A DNA stretch of 64,000 nucleotides from contig FN649728.1 in NCBI GenBank assembly GCA_000310025.1, positions 4,485,976 to 4,549,975 of the forward strand, read 5' to 3'. The notes beneath the pieces were generated by a model. The model had not been told where the DNA came from and made no database searches. It saw only the letters and a list, made by a program, of their open reading frames with translations. Source of the DNA: Ectocarpus siliculosus. Taxonomy: Eukaryota > Sar > Phaeophyceae > Ectocarpales > Ectocarpaceae. The number at the start of each line of letters is the position of its first letter. Position 1 is the first letter of the stretch. Of the stretch, positions 1 to 12,200 are shown piece after piece. Made by a program: the position numbers and the translations under genes.

Positions 1-190
1 TCAGCGAGAAAGCGCGGCGTGATTTCGTTCCCCAACATACCTGGCAAATACTTTTACGAGAAAGACCAAGGGATAACGAGCTCGTGAGGGGTCCTACTTC
101 CTGCTGCTCTGGATGACAGTCACGACGAGGAGGGTATCTCAGGCCTCATTGAACTTTTGGAGACAACAGTTACTGGTGAGTTGAAGGAGT
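1..190 (+). CDS. possible 3' part of an upstream gene (partial)
   Basis: Bases 1-84 read open as a coding-looking peptide containing PGKYFYEKDQG and end at a TGA at 85-87. A second stretch at about 120-174 reads DEEGISGLIELLET and runs into a donor-like GTGAGT. A donor-like GTGAGG overlaps the first stop, but an intron of 36 bases between the two would be far shorter than any other in this window, so the two pieces may not belong together. I recognise no family. Either this is the last exon of a gene that lies mostly to the left of the window, or it is chance. Confidence 0.25.
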
Positions 191-551
191 TTGGATGGCA
201 TGACTCGCATACACGACAACACCAGTACAGCAGTAGTACAAACACATGCAGTGCAGTAAATGTCCTACAAGCTGCTGTTGTACGCTCTATAATTCACCAG
301 CCCAAGAGTTTTTTTTTTTGTCTACACTTCAAATCAGCGCTCACAGCACTAGTGCCGTTTACTCCAACCCGTGGTCACACAGAAGAGCCCCTCTCTACCC
401 TCCCCTTCTGCGGTACTTTGCCTTCGATTTTTAATGCGAGAAGAGCTCAGCATTCTCTTCCCTCTGTGTACACGCGAATTAGCGCTATCCACTGGGCCAG
501 AAGCGGAAGCGAGAGAAAAACTCACTTTGCAAGAAAAGCTCGCTTAACTCG

Positions 552-627
552 CTTACGCCGGGATTCGAAACCCTGACCTGACCTCTAGAAGGTTTCGAGG
601 ATACCAACTAGACCACCGGGGCGACCG
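552..627 (-). repeat. tRNA-like sequence, probable tRNA-derived SINE head
   Basis: On the minus strand the segment begins GGTGGTCTAGTTGGTAT, which resembles a pol III A box. About 45 bases later it has GGTTTCGAATCCC, which resembles a B box. The acceptor arms do not pair and the T loop is one base too long, so it is not a working tRNA. A related A-box-like run occurs at 17310-17378, which suggests a dispersed tRNA-derived family rather than a single relic. Confidence 0.45.
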
Positions 628-640
628 GTTAAGCGTCAGT

Positions 641-2999
641 GTATTACTAAACCCTGGCACAGAACAAATCTCCCTTTCTGTGCCCTCCTTCGAGATTTCT
701 GGTGGTCTGACGAGTCTGCCTCTGGAGTACTGTACTTCGAAGCAGAAAAAAATAGAAAAATACCACATAGTCTATTGTCGTCGAGGATATTCCGCCGGTG
801 ATCACTATCGAGTGGGCGAAGACTTCTCGCTTCATCGGCACAGGAGGGGACGGCACGGCAGGGTACTATGGCCCGTTACGGGGCGGGGACCAACCCCTTT
901 GGCCGTCAAAGCGATCCCTAGGGTCCATGACGGAAGGCAGAAGCGCGGGTACCGACGGGGGCGGCAGACACAACGCACACAACGAGAGCGGCCGAAGGCC
1001 GGTCCAGACAATGTCGGGCGACTATCGACGAGCAGAGACGAAATCACCGGACGTAGTGAGGCGTGAGAGCAAGCGGCGTTGTAGTTGCTCTTGTGGTGGA
1101 GTTGATGCCGTGTCATGCAGTTGATGTCGTGTCATGCGACGTTTTCCTGATTCCGTACCGTACAGTCTTGGTAGACGCAGTGAGAGTGCGGAAGATTAGC
1201 GCTGCCCCCATGCGGATAAGGATGTGATCACGAAGCTGGGGTGACGCCTCGGGAGTTCGCGTTGCACTCCTTTGGCGAATTAAAGAAGCGATGGTTTCAG
1301 CACTAGGCGGAGATATCGCAGAGAAGAAACGGAAGTCGGACGCATAAAAGCCGTGCTCAGAATAACGTCGAGGGCTTGTGACGGAAGTCGGGGGACTCAC
1401 GGACGGCAGCATAATAGCAACGAGTCAGCAACGGGAACGGGCCAAATGCGGGAACAAACAGTCGACTCCTATTGTAGTCGTCCAGAAAATGACCTCGGGT
1501 GTGATAAAATGGTATTTACCATTCGGAGGCTTGGTCAGTTTCGGGACTCCCACGTTCGCACTCGCAGTCCCCCGGCTGGTACTATTGTGGGGAGAGAGAG
1601 CGGTTTGTAAGGCTTAACGTCGCGCCTCGCGGTCAATGTGGCTGGCGAGACAATGCGCGTTCCATGTGCTTCTCTCCCCAACGTGTGGCCTAGAAACTGA
1701 AGAAACAAAATGAAGCAATTCGAAAGAAAACAAATACACAGTCAATGTTGCGCGGGGCTGCGTCGGTGGAGACGATACGATTTGTTGGAGTCGTGTGATT
1801 GTCAACATGTTAGTTCGCAGTGCCACGTCGTTAGACATGCATTAGAGATCATGCACACAACGGGATCCACAACCAACTCGCCAAGGAAGCGTTCTTGTTT
1901 CGTATGCTGACCAAACCCCGCGTGACAATCAGCACCACGAGCAGCAGCATCAACGGAGCCGTCACCATCTCGACCTCCACACCTGCCGCCCTTCTCAGGA
2001 GTTTCACCCTACTCTTACTACTAAGGTGCCAGGGGGGTCTCAGGCCAGGCTGGCTCAGGGCCCTCCCTGGCCACACACCGAACAACGGACGCCGTAGGGC
2101 GAACCTGCTGTACTCAATCATAAATCGCTCAGGCATTATGGTGATCTCTACGACAGCAGGTCGCGTGCGGAGATGGTCACAGCCTTCGGGTACCATCTGA
2201 TCGGCCGACGACCGCCTCCACCCGACCCCGACCATCTTTCGACCAGGTGCACCCGAATCGTGGGTACTCAGCCCCCGGTCGGCGGGGCGTAAACGCGTTC
2301 CTACCAGCCAACGGCCGGCCAAGAACGGCGTCAACGGTATACGCCTGCCACTCTCCTTCCGCTGCCCTGTATGCTCGTACTCGAGACTTGATGCCTCCGG
2401 TGTACCCGGCACAAATATGTCGTTCGATTCCTGCCGATATTCGTACTCGCGATAAATGAGCTGCCAACTCGGCGTACAATACGCGGCTTTTGCGAGGTCG
2501 GTTTTCATCGCTCACGCAGTTTCGAAAAGCCACACTTTTCTCCGGAGCTCCGAGTATCGTTCCGGACCGTGCATATGACAATCCCGGTCTCGGTGTGGAA
2601 GCGAGTTTGTGTGCTGTTCCGATACTCGATGTTGTAACCAAATTAAACAGTTAGAGACTGCACAGAAAAAAACAATGGTGCACTAAGGGGCCTTGAGTGA
2701 ATCCAACGGATAGCGAATATATTCTGCCTCTGCCCCCATGGCCCATAGCCTAAGTCAGCGACATTCGAGAGTACATTGTTGCCGAAAGAGCTGACAGTCG
2801 TGGTGCACTCACTCACACCAGTGGTGCATTGCACCCCGGAAGTCAAAATTAATGCAAGAGGTGTTCCAAAATGTTTATAGAGCGTTCTTGTCGTCCGGCA
2901 CACCAACAAATCTCCCCCCTTCACACCCAACACCTTTCTCACTACTCCCGTATCCCGTCGCCTCGATGCATCGATGCATCGAGAAAGGTTTCAAGCAAA
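641..2999. other. intergenic, no supported gene
   Basis: Several overlapping open frames exist on both strands. The longest is a 219-codon minus-strand frame at 1849-2508 whose end encodes a hydrophobic run (APLMLLLVVLIV). A second minus frame (2177-2641) overlaps it and is equally open, so frame length alone does not decide. I see no domain, splice pattern or repeat. The sequence CGATGCATCGATGCATCGA, a perfect palindrome, lies at about 2962-2980, just before the first exon of the next gene. Confidence 0.4.
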
Positions 3000-3001
3000 T
3001 T

Positions 3002-3297
3002 ATGGACGAAACACTGCCGGAGGGGTGGATGATGCACCGCTCTAAAGCGGGGGAAACGTTCTTCCACCACTTCGAGACAGGTAAGCAACCCCGATCTGGA
3101 AATCGGTTCCTGTTCTGCACGCCGATGTTGAAATGTTTCAGGTTCCCGTAGCGTACGTCTCAGGGTCCATTGGGACACCTCTCGGTTGTTGAAAAGGCGT
3201 GGTCGAAACGCACAGTCTTGTGTGGATCTCATGTCGATGAGTGTAGCTCACTGCGGCCGGCAGACGAATTCCACGACGTTCGCTCACGAACGTTGTG
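3002..3297 (+). CDS. WW-domain exons of the RhoGAP gene
   Basis: Exon 3002-3080 encodes DETLPEGWMMHRSKAGETFF and then HHFETG, the first Trp and the aromatic strand of a WW domain, and ends at GACAG|GTAAGC. The second Trp (VHWDTSRL) is reached in frame from the acceptor TTTCAG at 3141. This leaves about seven extra residues (SRSVRLR) in the loop before the second Trp, unusual for WW domains. Either the loop is long or the true acceptor differs. The 3297 donor (GTAGGA) was picked only because its phase fits the next exon. Confidence 0.6.
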
Positions 3298-6200
3298 GTA
3301 GGAATTATCAGGTCCAAATAGATACGGTACTTGCGAGGTGAGGTATGTAGAAAACCCAAACCGAATGTTGAGCCCACAGTGCATGTACTGTCAACGAAAA
3401 AAACTGTCATCGAAATCAAATATGCCTCAGGAGGACCCGTGAACAACAAAGAAGGAACGTGGGTCAACTTGAATAGTTAGAAGGCATGCCTAACAAGCGC
3501 CATCCACACATGGGAAGTGCACACATCGTTTGCAGTCGGCTGAAACGTCCCCCCGACGCGTCTAGAGAGATGATCATCACCGATTTCATTCTTTACTGCC
3601 TCACTGAGTCTTGATGCTTGTTTTCATACACACAGCACGTTTGACACGCGAAAAAGAGGGAGTACTGCTGTTCACTATTGAGTCTCCTCTACGCGGACCC
3701 TTCGGGCATGTAGCAGTGGCGGAATTATCGTCGCAACGTAGCATAAGGACCGCGCGTTGGTGCACACGAAAAAAAAACTAGCAAACGTGGCGAGGCAGAC
3801 GGGACCGGCCCAACCCTACCTTGAGCGCGTCTCGGGTTCTTCGGTTTTCAGGTTAAGTTTAACTCGCCTTCCTTCTGCTCTTTCTGTGTTCGGCATTCCA
3901 ACAGGGATCACACAGTCCGATCCACCGACACGAGCTGGTCCGGCCCAGGCCGCTCTCTCGGCCTCCTCGGAACCCCCGCCATCGTCGACGTCGGGTACGA
4001 TATCCGCACCTTCGGGTGCGAGGGCAGCCACTTGTCGCACGGATACCACTGAGTATGCTGGCGGGGGTGCCGACACGTCGGCTTCATCACGGCAACGTAG
4101 GGACGGGGGCAATGGCCTAGGTGAAGAACTTCAACGTGACCACAGCCATCGTTCATGGGACGGGCGGGGGGGGGTTCACAAACAGGATGATATTGCTGAT
4201 ACCGCAGCAGCGGGTCTCATGCGCCGTCCCTCTCTAGACAGGCCCCGGGAAATCCCGTCTCCGATGCGTCGGCTTCGCTCGCTGGAGCGATGCACAGAAA
4301 TGTCCCCGTCCAGATCGCCTCCCTCACACAAGGCTGTCGGCGCATGGGAACGGTCACGCCCCACCCCCGAAGCAGCAGGGGGGCTTAGCACGAAGACGTC
4401 AAGGGGTAACGATCGCAGTCCCCAAGGTGACCGTGGCAGTGGCGACAACGGCAACGGTAACAGTGTCTACAGCGGCAACGAGCTCCGAAAGACTGGCATT
4501 AGTGTTCGAAACCTTGCGGCCAAGTTCGGCAAGGCAAGCGGGAAGCGCTTGCCGTGCAGCGACGGCGGAAGCACTTGCAGTAGCAAAACTATCGCTTCAA
4601 CGCCCGCCGCCGCCGACAGCGAGATCCGTGAAGGGAACAAGCCAACACTCGTTGGCGGTGGTGGCAGCAGTAGAACCGCCGTTGTATGGCCACCATCGTC
4701 GGCGACTTCAGCACGGCAATCCACGGCGCCTCCACCACCGGCATCACCACTGATGTCTCCAGAGTCCTCACGTACTGTACGAGAGAGGAGTAGGACCTCG
4801 CCTGACGCATCACCGCCGTCATCACCACCCGCACACCCCCAACGACTTGACCAACGAGGAAGGGGGGTTGCGAGCCGCCTAGATCTGTTGAAGGCCAAAA
4901 GCAACGGCAGGGGTGTTTTCGACAAGGGTTGTGGTGGTATTGTTGGACATGAGGACCTACCTAGGACAACGGACAATACGCGCGGGCTGGAAGCTGGTGG
5001 GGGGAGAAATGATATTGAAGGGCGACTACCAGCAGAAGGAATCAACAAAGGTCCCAACATTGTGCCGGATGCACCTCATCTGGGGCTTCTCTCGAAGGCA
5101 GGGTCGATGAGAATGATAGGACCTAGCGGCAAGAAAAGCAGCGCCGGAAGACCCACTGCCACGGTCCCGAAGGCAACGCAAAGACCGATTCACGCTGGCT
5201 CTGACCATGCTCAGACCAGCAGCAACGCTAGCAACTGGTACCGGGTCGATGTTCGCGGCGGTGACAGCGAAGGGGGCATAAAAGACGATGGACAGAAAAA
5301 CATCGAACGACACCAACGGCCAAGGACAAGTAAGGGCATGGTCAGGCGCAGTAGCCCCGCCCGAACCTCAAACCGGGATGGTGGACACGACGCTACTGTG
5401 TCTGCCCTCAGCAACCGTCGCACGCCGGAAGTAGAAGCAGGACCTTACAGCAGCAAACCAGGACCTTCCCCGGCGTCTGATGGCGGGTGCACTTCTCCTC
5501 CTTCCGTTGAAAGAACGCAGAGGAGGTTCTTTGACATGGCCGGGGGTGAAGGTGGTGTAGCTGGTGGTGATGACGGTGACGGGGTTGGCAACGGGGAAAA
5601 GCGGACGTCGGCCTCGCAGGAGGAGGAGGAGGAGGAGGAGGAGCAACGAATGCACGTGCAACACCAACAGCGACCGACCAAGCAAGATGATGGGGCGACG
5701 TCAGCACGCTCTGGTAGCGCTGCCCTTAAGTTCACATCAGTGACATCTCAGGGAGGCATCCAAACACAACCCCGTCGCGAATGGATGCGCCGAAGAGCTT
5801 CTACGGCATCGCCGTCCAAAATGCGAGGGCAAGACGTTCCGACAACGAAGTCGGAAAGACTTCGCGTTGGAATCGATCGCGTTGGTATCGGCGGTACGAC
5901 GGGCAAAGCGTTCGTCTCCACGCCAAGCAGGAGGGCTACAAGTGCAAGTAGTAACGACAGCAGGGTGGCAGCGGAGGAAGCTCCGGCCATCGAAACATCG
6001 GAGCGACTCTCGCCTGGCAAAGCTAGCGAGCGCCCTCGTCCTGCCACGTGAGGGCGCCTGAAAACAATTTGGATCAGGGGGGTGGGTTCATGAAAGGAGG
6101 GGACGGTGCCAGAAGCTCCGGCGCCGCCACAACTTCTTTGAAACGAAAACGACCCAACTGTGCGTCCACCCGCACCAGGCTATCACCGGCAACACCGCCG

Positions 6201-9200
6201 TTCTGGCATGATCAGTCTCTCCGCCACTAATTCCCATGCGTATTCCATCTATCGTAGACCCAGCGAGTTGTTGCAAGACCCACTACGCATTCGAATGGTA
6301 TCGATGCCGCCCCGCAAAGTACTCTGCGCCCCTCCGGCCTGGAATTCGACCGCCCGTCGCCCATCCGTTCCTTTTCTCCAGCTCTCGGGCTCGAAGCTTA
6401 CCGCCAGGAGCGGGGCAGGGGCACCGCCAACAGTCACGGCCCTCGACGTCGATCCCTTATTCGCCGACGTCGTCAGTTGGGATCAGAAACGGAACGGCCG
6501 CATCGAGGGGCTGTCGAGATAGCGGCGGTGGTGCCGGAAAGTTGGCGGAAGGCGTGGCTGGGGACCCAGACGGAGCACCAGGGTACAGGTGCGCTTGACG
6601 TGCGATTGACTACAGTCATGCCCGGACAGATTCAAAGGTCGCACGACTCACCACATTTTCCATCCGCTTTTGCACGAGGAACGATGGCCATGTCGTGTTT
6701 CTTCCCATGGACAACACATCAATAAGGAAAACATATCTGCAGCAACTCGTTCGTCTAGCATTTGTTGTCCACAACAATGGTGGGGTTCGATTTCAAGACC
6801 TGCGTTGACTACTGTAGTCAATGACGCCAAGGTTGACAAGGCCCCGACAACACGCACCAACATCCGAAATCGCTGGGTAAGATGGTTTGCTATCATCGAA
6901 GAGACGAGATCGACGAGGTATGCCGAAACGCCTGCGAGCGTTCGAAGACCACACAATCTACCAAGGGGGCCGCGAACGGGCAGCTTCTGTTTTATTGTAA
7001 GAGGGTCCGGCAGGCGTTCGTGAGCAACACGTACGCACCGGCCGCGAGTGGCCCCGATTTTTACCATGAGCGGTGCTGGTGTAGATCCTGCTGCAAACGT
7101 CAGAATCCATAAGCACCCTTTCTCGCCAACGACTGTAGAATCTCTCGTCGAGCTGCTCACCAGCGATATTGCCTGTGGGAAACATTGGTCAGGGGGTTTG
7201 TGGAGAGGAGTTATTACAAGGGCAACGGAGCGGCGCAGCTCCTGAAACGATTCAACGCCAAAGCCATCACGGAGCTCATGTGTCATACCACTGCTGTGCC
7301 GAAACACGCGCTGCTGTCGTCCACAAAGGGTCATCACTTCACGGAGTCTTCCGTCGGTGAGAGCGACGTAGACCTTGAGCGAGAGGGAACAACCCGTGTT
7401 CCTCATCTTGATTTTTACTACAGGACGTTTGCCTACACCTGCCTTGTTCCACACGCTAACAGTGCGCAGGGGTGCAGACGTGGTTCATTGCTCGTCGGAA
7501 ATTCGCACACACGCAGATATCGGGGTTGAAAATGCCCCCCAATGCTCATGCCGTTGGGCGCAGTACTTTTCGTACTCTGGTGATGTGATGTTTTCTAGGC
7601 GCCGATATGGGGCGGCTTGGAACCGCTGCCGTGTCAACGGTCTCCCAGCTTTATTTATTTGCCCAACAGCATGCTCTGCTTTCGTTTGCTGGTGTTTGTG
7701 ATGGTCGTGGTGATATGAGCACGTTCATCACGGCTTCGAAAATTGCATTGGATGGAAATGGTCTCCTGGAACTTCGCTAGTGCAGCTTCTCGGTATCCTC
7801 GCCGTAAGTCTGCGGATACAACGTACCCCCGCGTTCACTTTCGCGCCCAGCTGATCTCCAGCAGAAAGTGAAGGCATTTTGGCTACTTTATCCATTTCAA
7901 GCCCCGACCTTTCTTTTTGGTCGAGGTATTTGGGGGTTCCAACATACCTTGAAACTATGTAGGTAGGAACGCGATAGTTGCGCTCAGACAGCATTTGTGA
8001 TAACCCTTACTCTTCACTCTGTCCTTTGACCATGCTTCTGCGTCAGAGATGTTCCGAAATGTCCAAATCTACATGGGGGATGCCTCCGCGACAGGGGAGA
8101 CAGTAGTCGATGGACCCGGGGACGAGAGAACTCTTCGAGACATCCTGACGTGCGGGAGGAGCAACCCTCACCTAGCGGGCGAGCTGTACTGCCAGCTCGT
8201 AAAGCAGACGCACCTCTGCATGAATGTCGCCAACGAGGTGGGACCAGTGATACTTGACAGGAAACCCTTGCGAGATGGCTCGACGGATTGGCTCGGGTCC
8301 GCAGTTAAGCTTATCGATTGGTCGAGAGAGATTGGTCGGGATGGGGTAGAGCGTTTGCACAAATTGACTATATGTACGCGACGGTAAGAAGGATACGGAT
8401 GGGAGTGCTCGACACTTCTAGTGCAAGACACGGTCGAAGTGAACCCACTCTGCATACTCCATGAGCAACAAGGGCAGGGATTTATGTTCCCACCCCGAGG
8501 GGAATGGACGAAAACGCCATTCTGAACTGCCCGTGCCGTAGGCGACTGCATTGCTGGAACCCATGTGTATGTCGAGACCCTCCCCACCAACCTGTACCGC
8601 TGTGTTCGATTGCTGGTAATGCAGGAGCGTGGCTTCATCTTGCTGGCGGCTTCGGCATTCCTGTTCCCTCCGCCTACCCAAGCGATTGCATCTGTCGTGT
8701 TGGGGCACCTAGCCCTCCACCGCACTAGACATGGCCCCGTGGGGGGGCTGGCCTTGTACACGCACCACCACATGTCGAACGCCAGTGGGGATTGGATGGT
8801 AAGCTACGTCTTTTATCGCCCGCGGGGGGGGTGATGTACCGTATAGTCTTATATTGTGCGCTTGTTTTACGTCGCTGCAACCCAGGTTTCTTGTGGAACT
8901 TTTTGAGAGACGTTTCACCCCATTCCGAGGTTGAATAACACCATGAGCACCGCCCCCGGACGAACATATTACTGTCAGTATTTTGACCACCGAGCTTTGT
9001 TCTACCCCACTTGTTTTTACATGTCCAGCCCGTTCTGGAAACAGACCCATTGGTTCCGATGAGTGAGCAAATGAGAGATTGCGCGAAGAACTGCTTCATT
9101 CCAGGGACAGTCTTTGGAGTAACAATTGAAGGTATTGGGTGGGATTGAGCGTGGAATCTGGATTTACATCTCTTTTTCACGGAAACATACATCCCAAATC

Positions 9201-12200
9201 CTCAGTGGTGCACTTGGAACCATCGCCAAGAATACCGTAGGTGACATAAGGTATCACACCCTTTGGATCGATTTTTACAGCTCCATTACCCCACGACGAA
9301 AAGGATGTATAGCTCAAACGATACGTTTTGGAAAGCTCCTCAAGAGAAGAGACGGTTTCGACGCCACGATGTTCGGCACACTAACCTTTTCTTTCTTATG
9401 TGGAGAAATCGAGATTTGAAAATCAGTCCAGGGAGTGTGGAATCTTGTGTCACCGACGGTAGTCGTCACACGCCGGAAGCTGGGGGTGTGGAGAGTATAC
9501 CGGCGAGCAAGGAGTGATTCTTCTTACCACTTAGTTTAAGTTAGCGTGATCTACCACTTACCCCTTAGCCCTTTTCACCCCCCCTCCTCGCTTTGAACCC
9601 GCTTCTCACGTACTCGAAAAGAGACTTTTCGGCAGGAGTACTACGCGGTTGGAGTGGGAGCAGTCACTTCTCCCGCTCCACCGGAAGTGTCGTCTTCGGC
9701 GAGGGTGCCGATCGTGGTGCAGCTACTCGTGCAGGTACATAGGCTAAAGTTGGGGTATGTATCACTCTAACCTGTAGAGGTTGGTGATGCACAGCCACCT
9801 CGTGTCGACTGCTTCGGGGTGGAGTCAGACGAGTCTCGAGAGCTTGTGTGTCGCTGCACTTGTTTCGCCCCACCCACCTTGGGCATCGGCAAGACATATT
9901 ACTAGTAACTGTAGAATTTTTTCCATTCTCACCAACCACCAGCACGATGCCACGAGTCAGATTCAAAACGAGAAGCGGCCGACGAGGAGACCGTCGACCG
10001 GGTTTGCTTGGATCAAAACCTGTTGTGCTTTTTCTATGGTTTTCGTTAGACGATCGAGTTTCTTGGGGGCGTTCGCACGGAGGGAATATTCAGAAGACCC
10101 GGCCACGCGGGAGCAAAAGCCGCCCTCAAGGAGGCCATCTCTGCCGGCGACTACTCCTTGCTGCACAGGTACCGCATGTGCAATCACGGCGGAGGTTGCG
10201 TTGTCGCATGTGAGGGTACGACAACGCTTTGTTGTTTCCGAGTCGTTGCCTGTGGTTTGCTTCACACATACAAATGCAAGGGAAACCCGTCTTGTGCTAC
10301 TTATTGGCGGTCACAACGGCACGTCGTGGAGTATTGACGGGTGCTAGTGGGTACAGGCATAGGGTCGATGTGAAGATCGTCATGTCGGCCACAATTAGGT
10401 AAGAGTACCTGCCGCGACTTTAGAATCACTTGTGTTCCTTCCTTCCAGGTGTATGTCTTGATTGACTACCCGCGTCATCGGTGTCCGTATGCTTGACATA
10501 AAACAATATCCAGGCTCAGGGATCAAGGGAAGCTTTCCAAGGGCGATCTTCCTGGAGACGAGGAGTATGAGGTGGACGTGTACGTAGTGGCAGATCTGCT
10601 CAAGGTATGTATCGAAGATCATCGACACGTGTCGACATTTGATCTGAACCCTTCTTCTTCGTACTTGACCGAGGTTGCATGAAGCCCTTACGTATCTGCG
10701 TTGGTGTTAGCCCTGAACAATGTTTCATGCGAAATCCTCATAACGTCAAAGCAATTTCAGATGCTATGTTGTCCTGAGGCCACCTCGATGCGTCCACACC
10801 ACCGTTTATCATTCGCGCCACAAGTTGTGCGGTATTAAATGGGCTGTGTGCTACCGACAGGGAGAATATTGGTAGAAACAGGTTTCTCGATATCCTTGCC
10901 TTCACAGATGTTCGTCCCGGCGGTGCTGTTTCGAGAATTTCTAATGCTGCCTTGTTGAAGGTATGGCTTGGATGGTAAAGCTTCCGCCTCTGTCACGGGG
11001 AGTCCACACTAAGGAATTCCCATACGCTCTCCGCCACAGAACACTCTGATGGCAGAAAAACACATGTGCACCCTGGCACAGCAGTCACCGCCACATCAAA
11101 GCTCATTTCGAGCCTATGGGTTTTACGGCCTACCCCCTTCTACTCACGATGCCCTCTTTAACGCCAATGTTTTTTTTTCCCTGTCATGGTGGGTCATGTG
11201 CAGTATTTGAAACAGAAATGAGACGCCCCATGAGACCTCATGAGTCGCCTCAGCACATCTCATGGGGTGGCTCGTGAGATGCCATGAGGTGCCATTGGGC
11301 GGCTCATGGGGCCCATGGCACCTCGTGAGGCGTTCCGCGAGCCTTCTCAAGAGGTACCATGATCCATCTCGCGAGAAATTCCACGAAACTTCATGAGGCC
11401 TCATGACACCTCGTGACACCTCGTGACACCTCGTGACACCTCGTGACGCCTCATGAGGCCTCATGACATGGTACGTTATAGGGCCTAGGAATGAAGCTAG
11501 CCGGATGCATTTCCTACATCCAGCTGTCTTATGTCGTTATCGGAATTCATGCAGAAGCTGCCGTTTATTCTGCTGATGACAAAGAAACAGTAGAGTGTCT
11601 GTGCGGGCTTGTCTCCCAAATTGGTGCTGCTTCGCCATCACAGATGTGGCTTCGGAGTATGAGAGAACCGCTGGTACCTCCGGGGAGCTACGACAGGGCG
11701 GTGGCGGCCGGCTTGGTGGACGAGGGAAAGGAGGCTCGGCAGGAGGAGTCCATGAGGGTGTTGCTGGCACTTCCTCTACCCAACAGGTGGATAGCAGGGA
11801 TATCGAGATGGGGTTTTAATAACCGCGGCAGTAGGTTCTTGCCTCCCGTTTTCTTTCATGGAAGTGTGGAAGCTTCCACGGACACTTTGGAAGCTCCGCC
11901 CGGTGGAAGCTCTTCGAAGCTAGGCAAGATTCCATCACTTCCACGGAGATGACGAGAGAGTAATACTTCCAATTTATTTCATTCCCATCCACGTGGAAAT
12001 TCCTCCACGAATGTACGTGAACCTTCCATATCTCCCCTACGGGTCAATGTTTATGAGGATTCTGGCGGAAGCGCTGCAAGATTTTCCCCCAATTATGAAA
12101 ACCTTAGTGTACGCGATGGAGCTTTCACCGAAGTGTCATGGTTATAGATGAACTGACGCCCAAAAAGTGTATTTTCGAGTGTCTGCCGGGTGGGACGTCA

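Noticed and set aside
552-627. Functional tRNA gene
   Set aside because: Box-like motifs are present but the acceptor stem does not pair and the T loop has the wrong size.
1849-2641. 219- and 154-codon overlapping minus frames, one with a hydrophobic C-terminus
   Set aside because: The two frames overlap in different phases with no domain or splice support. Kept only as a remark in the region note.
6648-7454. 268-codon open frame on the minus strand
   Set aside because: It is antisense to the first MyTH4 exon, whose plus-strand peptide fits the family and joins in phase to the next exon.
10914-10967. Possible extra RhoGAP exon reading RPGGAVSRISNAALLK
   Set aside because: The flanking exons join in phase 0 without it, and LLK-MWLRSMREPL is the expected RhoGAP junction.
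11144-11464. 106-codon minus-strand frame with repeated HEVSRGV
   Set aside because: Produced by the palindromic-word array. Similar frames arise in other phases of such repeats.
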